Shown here piece by piece: positions 1 to 10,281 of a stretch of 64,000 nt of DNA (positions are counted from its first letter, which is position 1; every line of letters starts with the position of its first letter). The position numbers and the translations under genes were made by a program. The stretch is from positions 744,001 to 808,000 of the forward strand of contig JAMWFC010000029.1 in assembly GCA_027475525.1 (NCBI GenBank). Reading direction: 5' to 3'. Below the pieces are notes generated by a model, which worked only from the letters and a program-made list of their open reading frames with translations, searched no databases and was not told where the DNA came from. Origin of the DNA: Macrolepiota albuminosa (Eukaryota; Basidiomycota; Agaricomycetes; Agaricales; Agaricaceae).

Positions 1-240
1 TCCCCAGTTCAGTCCTGCCCCTGCCGCCTGCTGACCCATGGGTACTGGCATTGGCATAAAGAACATGGGCATCTGCCCCTGCCCATGACCCTGCTGCGCC
101 TGAGGGTACGCAAAGAAACTCCCCATACCCCCTTGCTGCTGCGGCATTTGCTGTTGTTCTCTCAATTCTCCCCCACCACCAGAGCTCCATGAGCTCTGGT
201 TATCTCTCGAATAGCGTTGGTCCTGGTGCAACAAAGACAT
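1..240 (-). CDS. ORF3 N-terminus of Ty3/gypsy copy A1 (partial, runs off left edge)
   Basis: An ATG at 240 opens a reading frame that stays open for 80 codons to the window edge. The product is rich in Gln, Gly, Met and Pro. It lies directly downstream, on the same strand, of the chromodomain that ends pol of gypsy copy A1. The other copy of this family has a Gln-rich ORF at the same place (13,994), so I read both as the start of a third ORF carried between pol and the 3' LTR. No known domain, signal peptide or membrane segment is visible in this part. Function unknown. Existence of the frame is seen; assignment as ORF3 is inferred from position and composition. Confidence 0.55.
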   Translation of the reverse strand, partial: MSLLHQDQRYSRDNQSSWSSGGGGELREQQQMPQQQGGMGSFFAYPQAQQGHGQGQMPMFFMPMPVPMGQQAAGAGLNWG

Positions 241-349
241 AGCTGTGAGGTATACAAACAATCGAATGACAAGACAAAAATTCCAAGTCAGCCGTACACC
301 GCCTTTGCTTACATCAGCACTTCCCCATTTGGCCGGCAATCCACCACAT

Positions 350-1980
350 TCACATGGCTCCCTGAGCCCTGTCCTTCCTTGGCAACTGTGCAGGGCACTT
401 CACGCCATGCAACTCCAAATACCGATTTAAGGCGGCCAACTTGGCACATGCCTGGTGTGGCTCCCATGTCGTATCACCCAGACTCCACCATATCTCATAC
501 TCCAGACCCCCAGCCTTGTTCCACTGATGGCCTACTAGGTCCTCAACAAACCACTCCTGATCATCCTTTGCCCCGAAGTCATAAGCTTCTGGGACCACCC
601 GTCCGGGGAACAATGCATCATCATTCGGCCTGAAGGGTCAAAGCAGTGATACATGGAACTTTGGTACAATATGTCGCGCCTGTAGCGCCATAGGCAACTC
701 CAGTACATAGTTTGACGTCTTCAGCTCAGCCTGTATGACTTTATACGGCCCAATATACTTTGGGCATAGCTTGCTCGTCCTGCCCTTGGGTAAGTTCAAG
801 TTTTGCGTTGATAGGTATACCAGCGCTCCTACGGCCAACGATGGCTCCTCCGCTCACCTCTTATTTGCGTACTTCGATTGAAACATGCGTGCTTCAATAA
901 TCACATCATGTGCATTTGCTAAATTCTCCAGGGCAGTCCGTGCAAAGTCTTTAACTCCCTTATGCACCGCTGCATCGGCACACAACTCCTGAAGCATGGA
1001 AGGCATGAACCCCCCATTCAACTCAAACGGAGCATACCCTGTTGTCTCCGACACACTAGCGTTTATCGCAAACTCTGTCAGGGGTACTCAGTCTACCCAG
1101 TCCCGCTGGTCTGGGTGCACTACCGTGCGTAATATCTGTGCCACATTACGGTTTGCTTGCTCTGTCTGTCCATCTGTCTGCGGATGGAACGAGGTTGACA
1201 TTAGCAGCTTTGCGCCCATCATCGCGTGAAGCTCTTGCCACTATTTCAACGTGAACTTTGAGTCCTGATCACTGACGATCAAGCTCGGCAACCCGTGCAA
1301 CCGCACGATTTCCTTCAAGTAAATCCATGAAAGCTCCAAGGCCTTCATTGTGGTGCACACTGGTATCAAGTGTACCATGCTCGTCATCCTGCATATTACT
1401 ACCCACAAGTAGTTGAACCCCTTGGACTCGGGAAACAGGCCAACAAAGTCCATCCTGATGGAATCCCACGGCTTCATGGGCACAGGCAGCGAATGTAGCT
1501 TGCTAGCCGGTTTATAGTTGGCCCCTTTTGCCCGTTGGCACAACTCACAAGTTGTGCAAAACACAAATACATCTGCATGCATCTTCGACCACCAATACCA
1601 ATATTGCACATATTCTAGCGTTTTCTGTGACCCAAAATGGCCAACTACCCCATGTGCCTGATTGATCACTTCTGTGATCAATGAGCGCTGCCAGGGCAAG
1701 CACAGAACCTGCTGGCCACTAGCGCTAGCAGTGTAGATCAGCTCCTGATGCACTGAAAAACTAGGGTGATGGGCAAGCACAGAACCTGCTGGCCACTAGC
1801 GCTAGCAGTGTAGATCAGCTCCTGATGCACTGAAAAACTAGGGTGATCTTCGGGCCATGTCAACACCTCTGTACACAACCTATCCTCTGAATACCCCAGT
1901 AGCACTGCCTTTTGAAACTCGGATTGATGATAGTCTTGAGGGGCAGACTTTGTCTCCGCAGGCGCACGTAGTGCTTCCAC
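350..1980 (-). pseudogene. Ty3/gypsy copy A1 pol: integrase and chromodomain, decayed
   Basis: Reading on the minus strand from 1980: a zinc-binding segment with CELCQRAK, then an integrase core with GLFPESKGFNYLWVV and IVSDQDSKF, then the C-terminal GPYKVI region, and from 613 a chromodomain-like end with WSLGDTTWEPH. This is the C-terminal half of a chromovirus-type pol, which inserts the cDNA and may target chromatin. Stop codons break it near 1241, 852 and 616; those that can be aligned to copy A2 are in-frame substitutions. The 77-bp duplication at 1694-1847 shifts the frame in the zinc-binding segment; taking one unit out restores continuity with the copy at 12.4 kb. Inactive. Confidence 0.85.
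1694..1847. repeat. Exact 77-bp tandem duplication (suspected assembly join)
   Basis: Bases 1694-1770 and 1771-1847 are identical over 77 bp and the match stops exactly at both ends. It interrupts the integrase zinc-binding domain of gypsy A1. Four other unrelated sites in the window carry duplications of the same 77-bp length. Confidence 0.9.
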
Positions 1981-1999
1981 TGGAGCCTACCTCGGCCCC

Positions 2000-3943
2000 A
2001 GTGCCTGCGACCTTGAGACGTTCCACCTCGTTGTCGCGTGCCTCCTGCCGCTCTTGCAACCGCTTACTCCGCCGATGCTCTCAAACCTGCATGGCTCGAA
2101 TTTCTACCACATGGTCCTTAATCTCCCGATACTGTTGGTAAGGAATGTCTTCCCCTTCTGGGTCAATACGTATATCCGCATTGACATAGTGATGAGCCTC
2201 ATGGGCTTCATCCCATTGGTCACTCTCAAAGTAGCGCGACAAACAGTCCGCTACCTTGTTAAGCTCCCCTTTGACATAAGTTATGTCAAACTTGTACCGC
2301 GACATGTAATCAATCCATCGCCGCTGACACAGAGATAAGTTCGCCTGAGCCTTGAAGAACTCAAGCGCTTTGTGGTCGGTTATGATGTGAATATCATACC
2401 CCATCAACTTGTCCTCCCATTTCAGGAGGGCCTCCAATATAGCCAAGGTCTCCAACTCATGCACAGCATAATTCTGCTGCGCATTCATGAACTTCTTTGA
2501 CATAAAACCAGCTGGGTGGCAGGTTTGCCAGGACTGTCCCTGTCCATACATTGCTCCTACTCCCGTCTTCAATGCATCACAAATGAGCCATATTGGTTCA
2601 TCTCATCGCGGATCAATGGGACGTATGATTGGCATGCAATCACATATCCTCTTAATCATGTCAAAGCAGCGTTAGTGCAGTGGCCGCCATACAAATGGCG
2701 CTCCATTTTGTGTGATGGCCATCAGCGGCCCCGTGTATGTCGTAACATCCGGCAGAAACGTCGATATGTAGTTTACCAGCCCAACAAAGCGCTGCACATC
2801 GTTATAGTTTTGTGGCGTCTGCCAGTCACAAATCCGATCCAATTTATCCTGGTCAGGATGAATGCCTTCATCGTCAATAACGTGTCCCAGGCAGTCCACC
2901 TGGTCCGCATACAACTCGCACTTCTTCCATTTCAAGTACAATAGATTCGAACATAAGCGCTCAAACACAACATGGAGATGCTTCTCGTGCTCCTCAATGG
3001 AGTCTGAATAGATGAAGATGTCATCAAGATATACGTGCATGAATCGTCCAATGACATCACAAAAGATCAACGTCATCAACCTCTGAAAGGTTGCTGGGGC
3101 ATTGCAGTCACCTATCTGCATTATGTTGCTTACATAGATGCCAGTAATCAATGAAAACACGGTCTTCCTGACATCACTTTCCCGTATTCGGACTTGTTTG
3201 TATGCATCTGTCAGATCGATTTTTGACCTGACTTTCGCCCATGCCACATCTTCACGAATCACTTCCTGATCAGGAAGCGGGGTCACATCCTTAATGGTGT
3301 TATTGTTGCGCTGGCGTGCATCCAGTGCCATGCGTAACATCCCATCCTTCTTTGGAATGCACAGCAGTGGCGTGGCCTGCGATGCAGGTCTCGCCTCCCA
3401 CCACCATGCCCTGAGGTAACGGTTCGTTTTATCCCGCAGCTGTTGCTGTAGGGCCATGGGGCAACGTGGTAGATGGTACTTGTACTGTTTTGTATCATTG
3501 ATTAGGTTAATTTCATGGTTAACCTCACGCCACGGTGGCAGCTCCTCCCTAGTACCATTAACCATATCTGCAAACTCACCCTGCCACTGCCAGCAAAGCT
3601 CCGGAATATCATCTCGGGACAACCCAGTTGCCCTGACCTTGCCTTTGTCCTTGGCTAGTGGCAGCTTGTTTAGCCCCTTCCTACTACTGCCCACTACCTG
3701 GGTAGTAGCATATTTCTCCCGAAGTGCTCGCAACCTCTCCTCACTATTGTCTGGCACCTGTAGACGGTTCAGTATCCCCTTCCTGACTCATCGCGCCGAA
3801 ATCGACGCCCCATCAACCTGGACCTCCTCCGGAAAGGATATCTCTTCATCTCTTGCCTGCCGATAGACCTCGGTCTGCCAAATCCATGGTCGACCTTCCC
3901 AGGCATGCATAGATGCCACTAGCTCATTCCATTCTCTAGGCAT
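2000..3943 (-). pseudogene. Ty3/gypsy copy A1 pol: reverse transcriptase and RNase H, decayed
   Basis: The frame 2672-3757 encodes a reverse transcriptase with the catalytic YLDDIFIYSDS motif and the linker LLCIPKKDGMLRMALDARQ. The next frame, 2081-2572, encodes RNase H (YAVHELETLAILEALLKWEDKLMG, then ITDHKALEFF). RT and RNase H share one frame, separated by stop(s) only. Another stop near 3785 cuts the RT N-terminus from an upstream part that starts at an ATG directly after an in-frame TGA (3944-3946). A frameshift sits near 1980-2080. The product would have copied element RNA to cDNA in virus-like particles. About two thirds of residues match the copy at 10.3-12.2 kb by eye. Confidence 0.88.
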
Positions 3944-5105
3944 TCATGGATCAAAAGCCCAATCAAACGCTGGCGGAGGTACCAGCCGGTCCCATAGGGA
4001 TTGGTGTGAATGGTTGCTACACGCTACATCATCCTCCCATTCCCCATCCAATGGGTCCATTGGAGGTTCCTCACAAACCAGCTCTTCAACCTTCACCTTT
4101 GATGATGTAGGTTGGCACTCCCTTCTGACAGACCGCTTTTGCGGCCGAGTTGGCTGAGTGCAATGCACATCCTGACCACCCACCACACCCGCAGTAGGTT
4201 CCTCCCCTTGCACACTCTCATACTTAGCCCATTCTTCCTTGGACATCAGGTAAGCCTCTGATAGGGTTTACCTCCTCTGGCTCATCCTCCATGGTAGCCG
4301 GTTGCGCCCCTGGGCGTAGTCAATTGTTGCCCACTGCTCGCTTCCTCTCCATTGTGCATTGGCGGCAAACTCTCTTTCCAGCTTCCTCTACTGTGACCCG
4401 CACTGCTGGAATCTCGGTACCTGCTACAATAACTTTGTTATTGCAGAAATCAAGTACCACCTGGTGCTTGCGCATATACGGCGTCCCCACAATCATGTCG
4501 TACCGGTCAAAGTTTGCCACGTCCACATATTCAACACTTGTTGACCCCGGGACGGATAGCTTGAGGTTTGCTCCAAACTATACTGCAGCGGAACTGCCCA
4601 CAGTACCCAGTTGCAAAGTTATGGGCCACTCCAGCTGATGCACCACCAAGTCATGGACCTGGCAAAACTGGGGCGTTACTCCTGTGGTTGTACTTCCCGA
4701 ATCCCACAAAGTCCAGGCTTTGTGACCTCCCACATTGACGTAGGTAGCCAAACATTCCTTATCCTCACGTCGCAGTTGCGGCCGAGTCAGCTTGCGTGCT
4801 GCCTTCCAAAGTTTCACTTTGTGAACCTTCACTCGACCCGCATCCAGCTGCATGCTTTCCTCATTCTCAGGAAAGTCCGTTAACGCCATCAAGAACTCTT
4901 GTTCTGCAGAACTAGCATAGAGCTCTGAGTCGTACACATCCACTTCCACATACTCATTCCCATTGATCATCACTGTCTCTACCTTGTCATCAACTGGACC
5001 CTCATCGCCAGACTGGGAGCTCTCATCCTCCTCCTCCACATCCGGCTCCTCATCTGCATCATTTTCAGACTCCTCTGCCTCAGTGTGCGTGGCACGTACA
5101 TATGC
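3944..5105 (-). pseudogene. Ty3/gypsy copy A1: aspartic protease and linker
   Basis: From 5105 down, an acidic stretch leads into a retroviral-type aspartic protease with the active-site sequence LWDSGSTTTG and, further on, VANFDRYDMIVGTPYMRKHQ. It cuts the Gag-Pol precursor. The protease frame ends at TGA 4320-4322, a frameshift follows near 4250-4315, and an acidic linker (3944-4246) ends at TGA 3944-3946. The frame upstream (gag) is the same as the protease frame, separated only by TGA 5106-5108. All three TGAs have counterparts at the same places in copy A2 (9142, 9916, 10,279). Confidence 0.8.
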
Positions 5106-7589
5106 TCATGGTTTACCTGCTATTTGCCCCTTCCTCAGGCAAGTGCTCGCAAAATGTCCTTTCTCACCGCACGCGTAGCATGTTACTATGCGTTTCTCAC
5201 CTGACCCACCCGGGCCTGGTCCCCGCTCCTTATGCGGGTCACAATTAGCCTCAGGTTTTGGCGGAGTGCGGCCGCGCTCCTCAGTTATAATTTTTGGCTC
5301 AATCGGCTTAGGATGATGAGGCCCCAACAACGTTTGTCTCAATACAAACCTAGGGTTTTGGTTACGTTCCATGTCCGCTTTCCTGACCAGGAAAGTGCCT
5401 ATCATTCGTGACTGGCATGCCTCCATCAGCCCCGCAGCTTTTACTCACGAGCTATGCAGATCAAAGTGGCATGCCGTCTTCAATGCCTGTTCATAATGTA
5501 TGGCATGCACTACGAATTCCTCAACTTCATTTATTTCTGGGGATAATCCGTCATCCCGGATTAGCACTTGTCTCATCTCTGTGGGAATGCCCTTAAGAAA
5601 GGTCTCACACACTGTCCATGCGTTGGGATAAATGGCCATGTTTTGAGCATGGTCAACAAGGATATTATAGAACCCTTGTACTCTGAGGGCCTCGGTGTAC
5701 ACTGCGGAGTAAAACACCTCTCATGCATCCTGCATTGTGGATGCACTTACAAATCAATTGTACAGTTCAAGGATCACATCCTTGAACGTCCACTGCTGCC
5801 TCGCCCGATTATAGTGAAGGACGTGATGACAAAACCACCTCTTTGCCGGACCTTCCAGAAACTCGGGCAGCACAAATACTCGTTCCTTGTCCATACAATC
5901 TCCACCGTACAGGCATGCTGCCAGATGGTAGCATACATCCATGGTCCAATCCTCAAGCTCGCTGAACTTTGTTCTCCCCTTATAGGGCAGAATATGCTTT
6001 GGATCAGCCCTCCGTGGTTTGATCCCTTTGGGTAATCGCAACGCAATCCCGACCACGTCATCGATTATGCTCACTAGTTGTCAATGCATGATATCAGTGT
6101 AGGCTCTGGTGGCCTCATTCATCCCAGGTGTCTTGTTGTGTCCCTCGGCAGGGACGAACGTCGAGAAGGCCCACACAGACCGAGTCATCGGTCTCCTGGG
6201 GCTGTGAGATCTGTTGTCCTGAGGGCCCTGCCCTCCATTCCGTCTATCCAACCCCAACCCCCGCGGCTCCTCTCAACTGCTGATGTTGCTCCTGTGCTTA
6301 TTTCGATGACTGTTCTGCGCACGTTCCACTAATTCTCGCCTCATTTCATCAATGGGTTGGGGCCCATTGAAACTGATTCCCTGATCGTCAATACAAGAGT
6401 AGCCCTGCCCCCGTAAATCCTAGATCCGCATTCTTTGGAATGCAACTCGGTCCTAAAACGTGTCGGCAAGTGGTACCCTTGCCGGCACCACTGGTTCCTC
6501 CGCTTCTCATTTCACTTGAGGTGACAACACTTCTTCCAGTACTGTTTCCAACAGTACATGTGTAGCCAGTCTGGAGGTCACCGTCTCGGCCACGGACATA
6601 GCTGTAGGTCGGTACCCTACGAACTTCTGCTGCCTCTGCCCAGCTGCTACTCGCGTCTGGTATTGCTCCAGAGTCTCCCCTGCCTGTTGTGGAGCAAATA
6701 TGTTGCTGAAAGCCTCCTCAATGTGAGGTGAACTCCCTCTCCCTGTGGGAATTGTAGGGATTAGCTCCGCATCCGCTGGGGTGGATGCAGCAGACCCTCG
6801 GCGCCTTTTACGATTGAGGTAGCTTTGAGCTTCCAGGTCCAGGATCTGCATATATGCCGAAATATACTCATCTGTTCCCACCTCAGGAAGCGCATCACCT
6901 CTAGCCTCTATCAACTGCATGTGCTTGTTCACATACAACTTCAACCTAGCCCTTGTCGACAATTTACTTATCTCTGGGAACCTTGCCCAAAGCATAGCTA
7001 TTTGAACATCGAGGGTTGCTTCATAACGTCCATTCTTGTCTTCATCAGACATATCATCAACCACTGTGGGCTGATGTCTTTTTGTCTCCGCAGTCTGCAC
7101 CGGTGCTATTGGCCGCTGCCCTCCAGGTCATCGACTCAATGGCGTCGATTCTGGTATATTCCTCCATGGTGTCTCATGGGGAACTTCCTCTCGTCTACCT
7201 TCCAAACTTGTCCAAGCCTCTTCTACCGTCCCAGGAGCCCCTGCCCTAAACAGAGATGGTTTTTTTCCTTTGTGTGTGGCCACACCCACACCCAATGTCC
7301 TTAATCCCGAGAATCACACCGGTGCCCTTTGAGGTACCTGTATGATCGGCGATGACTCACTAGCCACCCCAACCTCCCTTCCAACTCTATGCTGGACTGG
7401 ACGTCTCTGCTCTGTCATAAGCAAACTCCCCAGCATATCTGTTTGGGCTGGGATCAGCTCAACCTCAGCCTCCTTCCAATTTGCCACCTGCTGATCTTGA
7501 GTATGTGCTGCCACTGGTGTGGCATTCTCGTTCTTCTGCACTGGGGCAACATTGTCGTTCCATTCTGGTGGCAGAGGTTCGTGATCCAT
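5106..7589 (-). pseudogene. Ty3/gypsy copy A1 gag with long N-terminal extension
   Basis: The minus-strand frame is the same from about 7620 down to 5106, broken only by stops. An ATG at 7589 is the first usable start. The N-terminal part (6507-7100 is the longest open piece) is charged and unrecognised. The gag core (5445-6074) has the LEDWTMDVCYHLAACLYGG and DDGLSPEINEVEEFV segments, and a CCHC zinc knuckle (CYACGEKGHFASTC) lies at about 5130-5175. Gag packs element RNA into particles. Two stops in the core (about 5724 and 5751) sit where copy A2 has Arg, which fits CGA-to-TGA change. The N-terminal 430 or so codons have no counterpart in the shorter gag of copy A2. Confidence 0.78.
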
Positions 7590-7950
7590 TCCACTGTCAA
7601 TCGGCTTGCGTTCGGCGCTCAAGAAGCTTGATGGTTGATGTCACTGTCAATCGAGATTCTAGAACTAAGTTCTAGAATGTATAGTTCTTGTATGTTCACG
7701 TACAGATTATCGTCGTTCAACGATTCAAAAAAGTGTAAGAGAAATTACTGGCTTACTCACACAAGACACAGAATCTGCCAAATCGGTAGATTTCTCTATA
7801 CATAGTGTAAGTAAAAAAGTATCTACCCAAATACGAGTAAATACAGTATAATTTATAGGTAAATTAATTGGGGAAATAATTACTACTGTAATTATTTCCT
7901 CTAATACGATATGCTTCCCACACCTCTAAGGGTGCGGTTGTGGTAAAATA
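7590..7950. other. AT-rich spacer between two head-to-head gypsy copies, with two perfect palindromes
   Basis: No coding potential. It lies between the divergent gag starts of copies A1 (-) and A2 (+). It holds a 23-bp palindrome at 7656-7678 (11-bp arms ATTCTAGAACT around one base) and a second inverted repeat at 7872-7899 (12-bp arms GGAAATAATTAC around 4 bases). I do not find the family's LTR (17,854-18,074) here, so both copies appear to lack their 5' LTR. Confidence 0.6.
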
Positions 7951-9144
7951 ATGAATAGGGACCTCGAAGAGGTCCCCCTGTTACATAATGGCCAGAATGA
8001 CGGCCCTAGGTCAACTCCTCAAGATGAGGGCAATTATGCCCACAGTCAAGGAGGCTCGGGGCATCCTCCGCAGGGTGGACAAGGGAAGTCACTTCCCCAG
8101 GCCACTAATTTGGCTACTAGATCACCGGGTCAGCAAGAGGCCATTCAAATGCATCGTAAAGCCATGCACGATCACCTGCATCGAGTAGTCAATGATGCCC
8201 TGGGTGTGACCTTACGGTTACCCGATGGGGTGAAGCTGCGTAAAGCAGACAGTAGGCATATTTGCGCCTACACAGGCGTGTCCAAGTTCAGTGACTTGGA
8301 GGATTGGGCAATGGATGTATGCACCCATCTCGCCATGTGCTTATATGGAGGTGACCGTATGGAACGAGAACAAATCTTCGTTCTGCCTGAGTTCTTGGCT
8401 GGAGAGGCCATGGGGTGGTTTCAACAGGCAGTACTGCACGTCAACCATGTCCAGTATGAGTGGACGTTCAAAGGAGTCCTTACAGGACTGTATGATCGAT
8501 TCGTGCACCCCTCAACGCTACAGGATGCAAGGCGGGAGTTCCAGTCTGCCAAGTACACCGAGAAGTTGGGAGTGCAAGGGTTTCATAATACCCTTAATGA
8601 CCATGCCCAGAATATGGCAGTATATCTGGATGGATATACCATGCTCAAAACATTCTTGGATGCCATTCCAGCGGATATGCGCCGCTACCTGATACGTGAG
8701 GACGGACTGTCCCCAGAAGTCAATGATGTGGAGGAGTTTGTGGCATATGCCATCAGGTACAAGCAGTCCCTGAAGACTGCCAACCACTACAAGCATCGGA
8801 GTGGACACAAAGGGGGAACCAGGCAACTACCACCTGCTGAGGCACCCTCACGGGGTCAGCATGTGGGGACCTTCTTGGCCAAAAAGGCCAATTTGGATCG
8901 TGACCGCAACACGCAGTTTGTGGTATGCGGAACCCCTGCTGCAAACCGAGGGCAGAGCTGCCCACACCCAGAGCGGGCGCTGGATGGAGAACATCCTAAA
9001 CCAAGGCCGGACTTCAAGCCGGCCAACCCACCAGGTCAGACGGGGACTTGTTTCATGTGTGGCCAGCTAGGCCACTATGCTACCAATTGCCCCGCAAAGC
9101 CGGGAGCCCCGAGGAAGGGGTATACACCCTGTGCCCATCTTTGA
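7951..9144 (+). CDS. Ty3/gypsy copy A2 gag
   Basis: A 397-codon open frame from an ATG at 7951. The core (residues about 75-290) contains LEDWAMDVCTHLAMCLYGG and the retrotransposon-gag region through DGLSPEVNDVEEFVAYAIRY. A CCHC zinc knuckle, CFMCGQLGHYATNC, is encoded at 9049-9090. Gag is the particle-forming and RNA-binding protein of the element. It ends at TGA 9142-9144, after which the protease continues in the same frame. Compared with copy A1 the N-terminus is much shorter, so the true start may have been lost at the 7.95 kb junction. No stop lies inside the gag itself. Confidence 0.85.
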   Translation: MNRDLEEVPLLHNGQNDGPRSTPQDEGNYAHSQGGSGHPPQGGQGKSLPQATNLATRSPGQQEAIQMHRKAMHDHLHRVVNDALGVTLRLPDGVKLRKADSRHICAYTGVSKFSDLEDWAMDVCTHLAMCLYGGDRMEREQIFVLPEFLAGEAMGWFQQAVLHVNHVQYEWTFKGVLTGLYDRFVHPSTLQDARREFQSAKYTEKLGVQGFHNTLNDHAQNMAVYLDGYTMLKTFLDAIPADMRRYLIREDGLSPEVNDVEEFVAYAIRYKQSLKTANHYKHRSGHKGGTRQLPPAEAPSRGQHVGTFLAKKANLDRDRNTQFVVCGTPAANRGQSCPHPERALDGEHPKPRPDFKPANPPGQTGTCFMCGQLGHYATNCPAKPGAPRKGYTPCAHL

Positions 9145-9918
9145 GCAGCACATACTGCAGCTGCGAGTGGGAGTGATGGAGACGTGTCTGCCAAGTCTGA
9201 GGCAGAGCACCCCACAAATGACCAAGAGCCCCCAGAGGAGGCATCGGGCACCAAGCCCAAAAGTGTGGTCGTGGAGAGGGAAGAGTACGTCACAGTCAAC
9301 GTATATGACAACGTCTACAACAACAAGTACTACAGTTGCGACAGCAACTCTGAGTGCCTAGCGGCAATGATGGATTGGCTGTCTTCAAATGATCCCGAAA
9401 AGAATAATGTGGTTTGGATGAAGAAGGTGACTCTTCGTCGAGCAGAGGGCACTTTGCAGCACCCTACACTGAAACGGGCAGACAAGGAGTGCCTGGTCTT
9501 GTATGTGGACATAGATGGCCACAAGGCATGGACCTTATGGGACTCTGGGAGTACTACATCGGGCATAACACCCCAGTTCGCCCATGTGTATGGAATATCC
9601 ATGCAGGAGTTGGATACACCATTGGCGTTACAGCTGGGCACCGTAGGAAGCTGGGCTATGGTGCAGTATGGGACGAATGTGACTGTCCAGACACTGGGCT
9701 TACATAGCCGGGAATACATAGATGTAGCAAACTTTGATCGCTATGATAGGATACTGGGAACACCATTCATACGGCGTAACAAAGTCATACTAGACTTTGA
9801 CCACTGTCAGGTACTAGTGAATGGGAAGGTGATCCCAGCTGAACAAGCTACAGCAGATGACACTGATAATCATCTGCGACGTCATCACACTATGGAGAAA
9901 TGCAAGGAGTCTCCATGA
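9145..9918 (+). CDS. Ty3/gypsy copy A2 aspartic protease (open segment of interrupted Gag-Pol)
   Basis: In frame with gag. After an acidic leader the frame encodes a pepsin-like retroviral protease with the active-site LWDSGSTTSG (Asp codon at 9541) and the flap/dimer-side sequence VANFDRYDRILGTPFIRRNK. It would process Gag-Pol. There is no ATG close to the TGA at 9142, so separate translation is unlikely; the segment most simply belongs to one polyprotein frame with stops. It ends at TGA 9916-9918. A matching TGA ends the protease of copy A1. Confidence 0.82.
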   Translation, partial: AAHTAAASGSDGDVSAKSEAEHPTNDQEPPEEASGTKPKSVVVEREEYVTVNVYDNVYNNKYYSCDSNSECLAAMMDWLSSNDPEKNNVVWMKKVTLRRAEGTLQHPTLKRADKECLVLYVDIDGHKAWTLWDSGSTTSGITPQFAHVYGISMQELDTPLALQLGTVGSWAMVQYGTNVTVQTLGLHSREYIDVANFDRYDRILGTPFIRRNKVILDFDHCQVLVNGKVIPAEQATADDTDNHLRRHHTMEKCKESP

Positions 9919-10281
9919 CTTGGCCGGTGCAAAGTGCCAGCAGTGGAGAATGTGGATGAGGACGTGCAGGCTATGCCTGGACTGAGCTCAGACCACAACA
10001 TGGTGATGATGAGTGAGGAGGAGTATCAAGCCTCTAAAAGGAGCAACAAGTGAATAATCGCTCCTGATATTTGAGGTGCAAAGCCTCCAGCCAAGCGCTA
10101 CCAAAAGGTGAGACAACGGGAGGACTCAGTGGATGTATGCCCACCTATGTCCTCACAAGTCAAGTTGGATGACTTGAGAGACAGCATCCAAGAGGCGGAA
10201 GCCTCATGTGAGGGGGACCTCCGGTCCCTATGGAAACGACCAGCACCCCTTCCGGAGTACGACTGGGCATACAACCCTTGA
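9919..10281 (+). pseudogene. Ty3/gypsy copy A2 protease-RT linker
   Basis: Continues in the same frame as gag and protease but with TGA codons at 10,051, 10,072 and 10,279. The residues are acidic and repeat the composition of the linker in copy A1 (3944-4246). The last TGA is followed at once by ATG, and the same TGA-ATG arrangement is present in copy A1. No domain. Confidence 0.6.
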
